From the NCBI RefSeq assembly GCF_000687915.1, contig NZ_JHZY01000004.1, positions 1,746,001 through 1,810,000 of the forward strand: a stretch of 64,000 nucleotides of DNA, read 5' to 3'. Positions within the stretch are counted from its first letter, which is position 1. Each line of letters starts with the position of its first letter. Source of the DNA: Leeuwenhoekiella sp. MAR_2009_132 (GTDB taxonomy: Bacteria; Bacteroidota; Bacteroidia; Flavobacteriales; Flavobacteriaceae). The translations under genes were made by a program, and so were the position numbers. The notes under the pieces are model-generated. The model was not told the DNA's origin and did not search any database. It saw only the letters and a program-made list of their open reading frames with translations. Of this stretch, positions 58,014 to 64,000 are shown piece by piece.

Positions 58014-59602
58014 TGGGAGGCTACAAAAAAAAATACCTTCCTATATTTTTTGCTGTAGCAGTTGCGATAGGCATATTTATAGGAAGTAAGCTTAATTACA
58101 GCAGTAATACTACAAGTCTTCTGGGAGGTAATGCCAAGAAAGAAAAATTAAACCGACTTATAGATTATATAGATTACGAGTACGTAGATTCAATAAATAC
58201 AGATAGTATTGTTGATGTTACTGTAAATAGTATTTTAGAAAATCTTGACCCACATTCCGTATACATACCGCCTAGCGAACTGGAGCGTGTTAATGAAAGC
58301 ATGAAAGGTGATTTTGTGGGTATTGGTGTTAGTTTTTACAATTACAACGATTCTATAACAGTTAGTTACACACTTCCCGGAGGTCCCAGCGAAAAAGCCG
58401 GAATAAAAGGCGGAGACCGTATCATTGCAGCAGATAACAAACCACTTACCGGAGCTAATTTAATAGACGATTCTATAACATCACAGCTAAAGGGAAAAAT
58501 AAATACGCAGGTTAATCTTAAAGTGAAACGGCCTGGCGTAAAAGATCTAATAGATTTTAAAGTAAAACGCGCAACAGTTGCTCTAAAAAGTGTAGATGCG
58601 TACTATATGCTAACCGACACTTTAGGCTATGTTAAAATAAATCGTTTTGCCGAGAGTACACCTGCCGAATTTAAAAATGCTTTAAATACGCTAAAGCGAA
58701 AAGGTGCCAGTCAAATAATTTTAGACTTACGCGATAACCCGGGAGGTTATATTTCTGCCGCAGAACAAGTGGCAGATCAATTTTTAGCAGATGACAAGCT
58801 TATCTTATTTACAAAAAATAAAACCGGAAAAATCGAAAAAGCATTTACTTCTGATGACGGCGTCTTTCAGGAAGGGCGAGTATATGTTTTAATTAATGAA
58901 AATTCTGCCTCAGCGAGTGAGATTGTTGCGGGAGCATTACAGGATAATGACCGTGGCGATATTGTAGGCAGACGCTCTTTTGGTAAAGGTCTTGTACAAC
59001 GGGAAATGGAGCTTGGTGACGGCAGTGCAGTACGCTTAACAATTGCCAGATATTACACACCTACTGGCAGAAGCATACAGCGTCCCTATGGAGAAGGTAA
59101 TAAAGCATATTATGAAGATTACCTTTCTCGATACAAGAACGGCGAGATGCAAAGTATAGATAGTATAAGTATAGCAGATAGTTTGCGATATGTAACTCCT
59201 AAGGGCAAAGTGGTTTATGGTGGTGGTGGTATCATACCAGATATTTTTATACCTAAAGATACTAACTACGAGAAAGAAGCCATAAATTATGCATTGCGCA
59301 CTGGTTTTATGAACCGATTTGTATTTGAATTGCTAGAGAAAAATAGACCGTATTATAATAAACTTACCTATAAGCAATTTAATGAAGAGGTGGTTATCTC
59401 AGACGCTAACATTTTAGAATTTGTAAATTATACCGGTAAGCGAGATTTAAAAATAAGAGTAAGAGATTATAAAGAAGATTTAAAGCGCTATATTAAAGCT
59501 GTATTTGCGCAGCAACTTTTTGGAAATACTATCTTTGAGAAATTAATAAACGAAGAAGATGCTGCTATTCAAAAGATTAAAGAATTAAGCAGAGAGGAAT
59601 AA
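58013..59602 (+). CDS. S41 family C-terminal processing peptidase
   Basis: A 529-residue protein with an N-terminal membrane anchor or signal (residues ~6-24), a PDZ domain at ~95-180 (GDFVGIGVSFYN ... GGPSEKAGIKGGDRIIAADN), and the S41 domain with LGYVKINRFAESTPAEF, ILDLRDNPGGY, catalytic Ser in NENSASASEIVAGALQDND and Lys in RRSFGKGLVQ. It works in the periplasm, cleaving C-terminal peptides or damaged proteins. It is translationally coupled to dCMP deaminase upstream and to a small membrane protein downstream. Confidence 0.94.
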   Translation: MGGYKKKYLPIFFAVAVAIGIFIGSKLNYSSNTTSLLGGNAKKEKLNRLIDYIDYEYVDSINTDSIVDVTVNSILENLDPHSVYIPPSELERVNESMKGDFVGIGVSFYNYNDSITVSYTLPGGPSEKAGIKGGDRIIAADNKPLTGANLIDDSITSQLKGKINTQVNLKVKRPGVKDLIDFKVKRATVALKSVDAYYMLTDTLGYVKINRFAESTPAEFKNALNTLKRKGASQIILDLRDNPGGYISAAEQVADQFLADDKLILFTKNKTGKIEKAFTSDDGVFQEGRVYVLINENSASASEIVAGALQDNDRGDIVGRRSFGKGLVQREMELGDGSAVRLTIARYYTPTGRSIQRPYGEGNKAYYEDYLSRYKNGEMQSIDSISIADSLRYVTPKGKVVYGGGGIIPDIFIPKDTNYEKEAINYALRTGFMNRFVFELLEKNRPYYNKLTYKQFNEEVVISDANILEFVNYTGKRDLKIRVRDYKEDLKRYIKAVFAQQLFGNTIFEKLINEEDAAIQKIKELSREE

Positions 59603-59895
59603 TGGTAATAATCGCGTCTATATTTGTGTTTTGTATTGCTGCAATTTTTAGATTGTTAGACAACAGTGCGGGTATTCTTATCTCAAACGGAATATCTGTA
59701 AGTCCGTTTTACTTAACCGAATCTGAGGTTAAAAAACAATTAGATAAAATTGAAGATAGCACACTTCGTAAGCAGCTTAAACGCACTTTAATTTATCAAA
59801 AGTTGCACAAGATTTTCCTGGTGCTTTCTATAATTACATTTATTGGGGGTATTATATACGAGTTTATAAATCCTACCCTTGTTGAACTTTTATGA
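59602..59895 (+). CDS. Small membrane protein of unknown function (97 aa)
   Basis: Two hydrophobic segments (residues ~1-15 and ~75-92) flank a charged middle region with TESEVKKQLDKIEDSTLRKQ. The ATG overlaps the S41 peptidase stop by one base, so it belongs to that operon. The 3' end overlaps the convergent 67-aa gene by 6 bases. No family was recognised. Confidence 0.72.
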   Translation: MVIIASIFVFCIAAIFRLLDNSAGILISNGISVSPFYLTESEVKKQLDKIEDSTLRKQLKRTLIYQKLHKIFLVLSIITFIGGIIYEFINPTLVELL

Positions 59896-60093
59896 ACTAC
59901 GCTTTTTCTTTTCTACAATTTTTCTGGAGATAAGTAATATCACAAGTAATAATATAGCACAAAGGCAAGCAAGTACAGAAATCACTGCGACAGAACTATT
60001 ACCATCTAGAGGAGCTGCATAATCTATTTTTGAGAAGTTAAAAATAAGTAATGCACTTGCAAGGCCTAAAATAATATATAGAGCAATTTTCAT
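59890..60093 (-). CDS. Small two-helix membrane protein (67 aa)
   Basis: Two hydrophobic stretches (MKIALYIILGLASALLIF and AVISVLACLCAILLLVILL) joined by a short polar loop and closed by a basic tail (RKIVEKKKRSS). It lies 10 bases downstream of the MarC gene in the same direction, so it is probably cotranscribed. Function unknown; the clean two-TM plan with positive-inside tail supports a real gene. Confidence 0.68.
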   Translation of the reverse strand: MKIALYIILGLASALLIFNFSKIDYAAPLDGNSSVAVISVLACLCAILLLVILLISRKIVEKKKRSS

Positions 60094-60103
60094 AAAAAGG
60101 GGT

Positions 60104-60676
60104 TTAAAAAAGTCCTTGAATATTTGTTGTAAACAGCTTTACAGCCATCGCTAACAAAATTACGCCAAAGATTTTTCGAATAAGACTAATTCCTTGTTTT
60201 CCTAGCAATTTCCCTATTTTTCCTGAAGATTTTAAGACTAAATACACAAAAAGGCAATTAATCACAATCGCTACAATTATATTCTGAACTGCATATTCTG
60301 CACGCAATGATAATAAAGATGTCATAGTACCTGCGCCGGCAACAAGTGGGAAGGCCAAGGGAACAATACTCGCGGTTTCTGGAGCATCATCTTTATAAAG
60401 CTGAATGCCTAAAATCATTTCGAGAGCAATAAAAAAGATGATAAAAGCACCTGCAACTGCAAAAGAATTTACATCAATGCCAATAAGTTTTAAAATTTCT
60501 TTTCCTAAAAATAAAAAAACAACCATAAGAATAGCAGCAACTATAGAAGCCTTTTCACTTTGAATATGCCCTACTTTTTCACGCAATCCTACGATAATAG
60601 GAATGCTTCCTATGATATCTATAATTGCAAAAAGAATCATACTTGCTGTTGCGATTTCTTTAAAATCAAACCCCAT
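60104..60676 (-). CDS. MarC family integral membrane protein
   Basis: A 190-residue protein with six hydrophobic segments, each about 20 residues. The family motifs IIDIIGSIPIIVGL near residue 18, AGAFIIFFIALEMILGIQ near 76 and PLAFPLVAGAGTMTSLL near 105 are present. MarC/NAAT proteins were linked to multiple antibiotic resistance or amino acid transport, but neither role is settled. A minus-strand TACTTTTG at 60702-60709 is a likely -7 element for this gene and the small gene after it. Confidence 0.92.
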   Translation of the reverse strand: MGFDFKEIATASMILFAIIDIIGSIPIIVGLREKVGHIQSEKASIVAAILMVVFLFLGKEILKLIGIDVNSFAVAGAFIIFFIALEMILGIQLYKDDAPETASIVPLAFPLVAGAGTMTSLLSLRAEYAVQNIIVAIVINCLFVYLVLKSSGKIGKLLGKQGISLIRKIFGVILLAMAVKLFTTNIQGLF

Positions 60677-60701
60677 AATCTAAAATTTTTTAAAAGGTCG
60701 G

Positions 60702-60709
60702 CAAAAGTA
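60702..60709 (-). promoter_or_regulatory. Candidate -7 element for the marC-like gene
   Basis: Minus strand TACTTTTG matches TAnnTTTG, 26 bases upstream of the ATG at 60676. No -33 TTG was seen. Confidence 0.4.
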
Positions 60710-60757
60710 CAGTTATTTGTATGATTTTCAGGTGTTATTGCCTAGAGATTTAACTCA

Positions 60758-60786
60758 TTGTTAACCTCGGCAAATATGTATCTTTG
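60758..60786 (+). promoter_or_regulatory. Flavobacterial promoter TTG-N18-TATCTTTG for the DUF3109 operon
   Basis: TTG at 60758-60760 and TATCTTTG at 60779-60786, separated by 18 bases, match both halves of the Bacteroidota consensus. The ATG follows only 5 bases after the -7 element, so the transcript would be almost leaderless. Confidence 0.72.
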
Positions 60787-60791
60787 CAGCT

Positions 60792-61364
60792 ATGTTTCAG
60801 ATAGGAAAAACCATAGTTTCAGAAGAGGTCATTCAAAAAGATTTTGTGTGTAATCTCTCATCGTGTAAAGGCGAGTGTTGTATTGCCGGTGAGGCGGGAG
60901 CTCCTTTAGAGCCGCAAGAGGTAGAGATTTTAAAAAATATCTATCCTAAAGTAAAGCCTTTTTTACGTCCCGAAGGCATTGCTGCTATAGAACAACAGGG
61001 TACTCATATTACTACAGATCTTGATGAACTTGAAACGCCGCTGGTAAACGGTGCAGAATGTGCATATGTGACGTTTACTAAAGAAGGTGTCGCTTCCTGT
61101 GGTATAGAAGACGCCTACAACGCAGGCGAAGTAGATTTTAGAAAACCTATTTCATGCCATTTATATCCTGTGCGTTTGCAGGAGTATTCTAAGTTTACGG
61201 CTGTAAATTATCATAAATGGCCTATTTGTGATGATGCGTGCAGCTTAGGAAAAGAGCTTCAGGTTCCTGTTTATAAATTTACTAAAGATGCCCTTATACG
61301 TAAATTTGGCACCGAGTGGTATGAGGAGTTAGAAGCTGTTGCGGCACATTTTAGAAAAGAATAA
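60792..61364 (+). CDS. DUF3109 family Cys-rich protein
   Basis: A 190-residue protein with an N-terminal Cys cluster (Cys20, Cys25, Cys29, Cys30 in CNLSSCKGECC) and further Cys in GAECAYVTF, ASCGIEDA, PISCHLYPVRL and WPICDDACSLG. The set resembles the CxxxCxxCC zinc or Fe-S sites of the YkgJ group, to which DUF3109 is distantly similar. A metal or cluster site is inferred; function is unknown. Its stop overlaps the ATG of the aminotransferase gene by one base. Confidence 0.9.
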   Translation: MFQIGKTIVSEEVIQKDFVCNLSSCKGECCIAGEAGAPLEPQEVEILKNIYPKVKPFLRPEGIAAIEQQGTHITTDLDELETPLVNGAECAYVTFTKEGVASCGIEDAYNAGEVDFRKPISCHLYPVRLQEYSKFTAVNYHKWPICDDACSLGKELQVPVYKFTKDALIRKFGTEWYEELEAVAAHFRKE

Positions 61365-62500
61365 TGCAAAGCAAATTACCTAACTCGACCCTCTCTATTT
61401 TTGCTGTTATGAGCAAAATGGCGGCAGAATATGATGCGCTCAATCTTTCACAGGGTTTTCCTGATTTTGAGACCGATCCTGTTCTTATCGAGTTGGTTAC
61501 AAAAGCAATGCGAGATGGTTTTAATCAATATGCGCCACTTGCGGGAGATTTAGGCTTACGCGAAAGAGTTTCAGAAATGATTGAAACGTTGAGGGGTAAA
61601 TCATACAATCCGCAAACTGAAGTGACTATTACTGTAGGTGCTTCTGAAGCTTTATTTGCGGCCATCACGGCATTTGTGCATCCCGGTGACGAAGTAATTG
61701 TACTCAAACCTGCATACGATACGTATGAGCCTACAATACAATTACAAGGAGGCAAGCCGGTAACAGTACAATTAAAAGCTCCTTATGATCAAGTAGATTG
61801 GGATGAGGTAGCGGCTAGTATTACTTCAAAAACACGAATGATTATTATCAACAATCCACATAACCCAAGCGGAATGGTGTATTCTGAAAGTGATCTCAAA
61901 CGTCTACAGGAAATCCTGGAAGGTACTTCCATTTTAGTTTTAAGCGATGAAGTTTATGAGCATATTGTTTTTGACGAGAAAAAACATCAGAGTGTTGCAT
62001 CCTATCCGGGTCTGGCAGCACGTTCTTTAATCACTGCTTCTTTTGGTAAAACTTTTCACACTACCGGGTGGAAGATAGGCTATTGCCTTGCTCCTGAGAA
62101 TTTGATGCGCGAATTTCAGAAAGTTCATCAGAACACAGTTTTCTGCGTAAGTCACCCTATGCAAAAAGCAATTGCAGCGTATCTTAAAAATCCTGACAAT
62201 TATTTGAATCTTTCAGGTTTCTACGAGCGTAAGAGAGATTTATTTCTTGATGGAATTAAAGATTCTCGATTTAATTTTAAACCTGCGATGGGGACGTATT
62301 TTCAAATGCTAGATTATAGTGCAATCTCTCAGGAAAACGCAAAACTTTTCGCCGAAAGGCTTACAAAAGAGAAGGGAATTGCCAGTATTCCAGTTTCTGT
62401 ATTTAATGTAAATCAACAGGACGGTCAACTCCTTCGTTTTTGTTTTGCAAAGTCAGACGAAACGCTTTTGAAAGCGACTACAATTTTAAAGAGTTTATAA
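61364..62500 (+). CDS. Class I/II pyridoxal-phosphate aminotransferase, methionine aminotransferase-like
   Basis: A 378-residue fold type I PLP enzyme: LNLSQGFPDFETDP near residue 27, the GASEALFAAI region, NNPHNPSGMVYSE near 165, VLSDEVYEHIVFD near 190, and the PLP Lys in SFGKTFHTTGWKIGY near 228. This pattern matches the YbdL/MtnE group that acts on methionine and aromatic amino acids. It is translationally coupled to the DUF3109 gene. The 31-base gap before the convergent FUSC gene has no clear terminator. Confidence 0.92.
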   Translation: MQSKLPNSTLSIFAVMSKMAAEYDALNLSQGFPDFETDPVLIELVTKAMRDGFNQYAPLAGDLGLRERVSEMIETLRGKSYNPQTEVTITVGASEALFAAITAFVHPGDEVIVLKPAYDTYEPTIQLQGGKPVTVQLKAPYDQVDWDEVAASITSKTRMIIINNPHNPSGMVYSESDLKRLQEILEGTSILVLSDEVYEHIVFDEKKHQSVASYPGLAARSLITASFGKTFHTTGWKIGYCLAPENLMREFQKVHQNTVFCVSHPMQKAIAAYLKNPDNYLNLSGFYERKRDLFLDGIKDSRFNFKPAMGTYFQMLDYSAISQENAKLFAERLTKEKGIASIPVSVFNVNQQDGQLLRFCFAKSDETLLKATTILKSL

Positions 62501-62531
62501 TTCTCCAGTTTATATCAAATCGCTTACATTT

Positions 62532-64000
62532 TTATGTATGTAGCGCTTTAAGCTGCTTATTAAAGTCTTCACTTAATTTTTTGAGCCATTTTAGCTGTTC
62601 TGTAAGAATATGCGCTTCGTGAAGTTCTTTATTTATATAAATTGAAGGTACAGGTACTTCTAGTTCTTTAGAGGTATCTGGTAGTGTACCAGTAGTAGAT
62701 TTGTTTTCTAGAACTGCAATTGCAGTATCTAAATTTTGAAAAATAGGATTTTTATATTTACTAAACACATCATCTATATGGGTAGTGTTGTGATTGCGTA
62801 AATAAGCACCTATAGATGCAAGTGCACCTAAAAAAGCGTGATTTAGTACAACCAGTTCATACAGTTTACCCGTGAGTTTTCCTGTTGCACCAGGTTCTTG
62901 TAGTAGGCGCTGTATGGCAGCATTTACTGTAGCTGTTGCTAAAAAAGCTTTTTTGCGAGCTAGTTTGTAATGTGTTTCAATTTGTTTTTTAGTCTCATAA
63001 TGTGATGATATTACTTGCAGATAATTACGGTTTGTCCTTAGGCTTTCGGCTAAATTAAATTTGAGGCTTTTTGCTTCTCGGGTTGGCCATAAAAAGGCAC
63101 TGGCCAGCGCTGTAAGCGCTGCTCCCAGGCTGGTATCAAGCACACGGAATTGTATAACTGCCAGGATATCTGGTCGCAATAACGCGTAAGCAAAAATGAT
63201 ACTTAGCGTAATAAAGAATGCCCCGGTACGGTAATTTTTTTGTAGCGATGCGTGAGCCATTATAAAACTAAGTACAGCAAGTATTCTAAAAAGTGTATTA
63301 TCTCTAAATACATATACTATGCCTGTCGCCAACGCTGCCCCAAGTAAAGTGCCTATAATTCTGTTTTTTGATCGCTCTTTTGTAAGGCCGTAGCTGGGAC
63401 GCATTATTACAATTATAGTAAGCAAAATCCAGTAGGGGTTTTGAACTTCAAAAAAGTTACCCAGACCAAATCCTAAGACTGCAATAAAAGCAATACGCAA
63501 TGCATGCTTAAAAATAGGGGAGTCCTTATTTAGATTGTCAAGCAGAATTTGAAAACTATAATCCTGTTTAGTGACAAAACCTTCGAGGTCGTTTAAATTT
63601 GCTGAATTTGTGTTTTTTATTATTTTATTACGATCTAATATTTGCGCAATGTTTATGATGCGTTGAGTTTGATTTTCCTGAAGCTCATACAGGTTATGTA
63701 GTATTATATCATCTTCGGTAGAGGCAGTAGGGGCTTTGTAGTTATCGATTTTATTTTTAGTTTCTTTTAAAGCAGCTCTAAGTGCATTTAAGTCTACTTT
63801 ATTTTTTTTGAGATCGGTATGAGCAATCTTTCGTAAGGTTTCTGTTTGTGCTTTATTTAGGTTTACAAATGCATATAACTGCTGAGGATATTTCTTAAGA
63901 ATTTCGTGCATTCTCGCAGGCGGAATAGGGCTCGTCAGGGATAATTCTAATAGATCTACAAGCTCTCCCAATACTAAAAATCGCTTTCGATAATAGCTTG
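62532..64000 (-). CDS. FUSC / YccS-like integral membrane protein (partial, N-terminus outside window)
   Basis: At least 489 residues; the frame runs open to the right edge, where it reads SYYRKRFLVLGELVDLLELS, so the true start lies outside. The central membrane region (RIAFIAVLGFGLGNFFEVQN, YWILLTIIVIMRPSYGLTKE, RIIGTLLGAALATGIVYVF) is the FUSC signature, followed by a helical cytoplasmic domain of about 190 residues ending KQLKALHT. These proteins are fusaric-acid-resistance-like or YccS exporters; substrate is unknown. A TTG at 63971 is only an internal codon. Confidence 0.9.
   Translation of the reverse strand, partial: SYYRKRFLVLGELVDLLELSLTSPIPPARMHEILKKYPQQLYAFVNLNKAQTETLRKIAHTDLKKNKVDLNALRAALKETKNKIDNYKAPTASTEDDIILHNLYELQENQTQRIINIAQILDRNKIIKNTNSANLNDLEGFVTKQDYSFQILLDNLNKDSPIFKHALRIAFIAVLGFGLGNFFEVQNPYWILLTIIVIMRPSYGLTKERSKNRIIGTLLGAALATGIVYVFRDNTLFRILAVLSFIMAHASLQKNYRTGAFFITLSIIFAYALLRPDILAVIQFRVLDTSLGAALTALASAFLWPTREAKSLKFNLAESLRTNRNYLQVISSHYETKKQIETHYKLARKKAFLATATVNAAIQRLLQEPGATGKLTGKLYELVVLNHAFLGALASIGAYLRNHNTTHIDDVFSKYKNPIFQNLDTAIAVLENKSTTGTLPDTSKELEVPVPSIYINKELHEAHILTEQLKWLKKLSEDFNKQLKALHT

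Noticed and set aside
62521..62545. Hairpin at the aminotransferase/FUSC junction
   Set aside because: The stem is imperfect with a bulge and overlaps the end of the FUSC gene; not convincing as a terminator.
63969..63971. TTG as the start of the FUSC protein
   Set aside because: The frame stays open to the window edge with family-like residues, so the gene is cut rather than short.

Overview
The window looks like chromosome from a gliding-type member of the Bacteroidota, most likely family Flavobacteriaceae. The support is a SusC/SusD pair, a PorP/SprF-type gene beside a protein with a type IX secretion (T9SS) type B tail, a typical flavobacterial SUF iron-sulfur operon, DUF2480/DUF3078/DUF3109/DUF5689/DUF2652 proteins, and several TAnnTTTG promoter elements with AT-rich ribosome binding regions. 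Species cannot be fixed from the sequence. No tRNA, rRNA, CRISPR array, insertion sequence or prophage was seen.

Layout. Positions 1-3644 hold the end of a SusD lipoprotein gene (cut by the window edge) and a complete SusC transporter, both on the minus strand. Positions 4132-31641 hold the main feature: a 26.5-kb minus-strand gene for a surface protein of about 8,840 residues, followed 45 bases later by a PorP/SprF-like outer-membrane gene and a terminator. The giant protein has a signal peptide, a choice-of-anchor L domain, a long Asp-rich thrombospondin-type-3 region with inserted discoidin-like, PA14 and Ig-like domains, four successive families of tandem repeats (20 x 89 aa, 6 x 92 aa, 15 x 100 aa, 5.5 x 198 aa), three DUF7507-like domains and a T9SS type B sorting domain. 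It is organised like the SprB gliding adhesin and its partner SprF, but is larger and built from other repeats.

Positions 32070-36940 carry housekeeping genes: a GreA/GreB-like factor, a DUF2652 protein, a small basic protein, a BrnQ transporter, an alpha/beta hydrolase, a small zinc-ribbon-like protein and thiL. Positions 37283-45403 form the SUF operon (sufA-like, sufB, sufC, sufD, sufS, sufE, a SufT-like gene and a DUF2480 gene), interrupted by two envelope lipoproteins: a lactonase-type metallo-beta-lactamase and a META-domain protein. A DUF3078 barrel gene and a strong bidirectional terminator close it.

Positions 46533-56762 carry hflX, two paralogous EEP-fold nuclease genes, a DUF1456 protein, a lipoprotein-type peptide deformylase, a DUF5689 lipoprotein and a TonB-dependent receptor, then a YihY membrane protein and a small lipoprotein. 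The secreted nuclease, receptor and DUF5689 genes look like a module for using extracellular nucleic acid or phosphate. Positions 56903-64000 hold a HupE/UreJ membrane protein, dCMP deaminase, an S41 protease, two small membrane proteins, a MarC protein, a DUF3109 protein, an aminotransferase and a FUSC-type membrane protein cut by the right edge.
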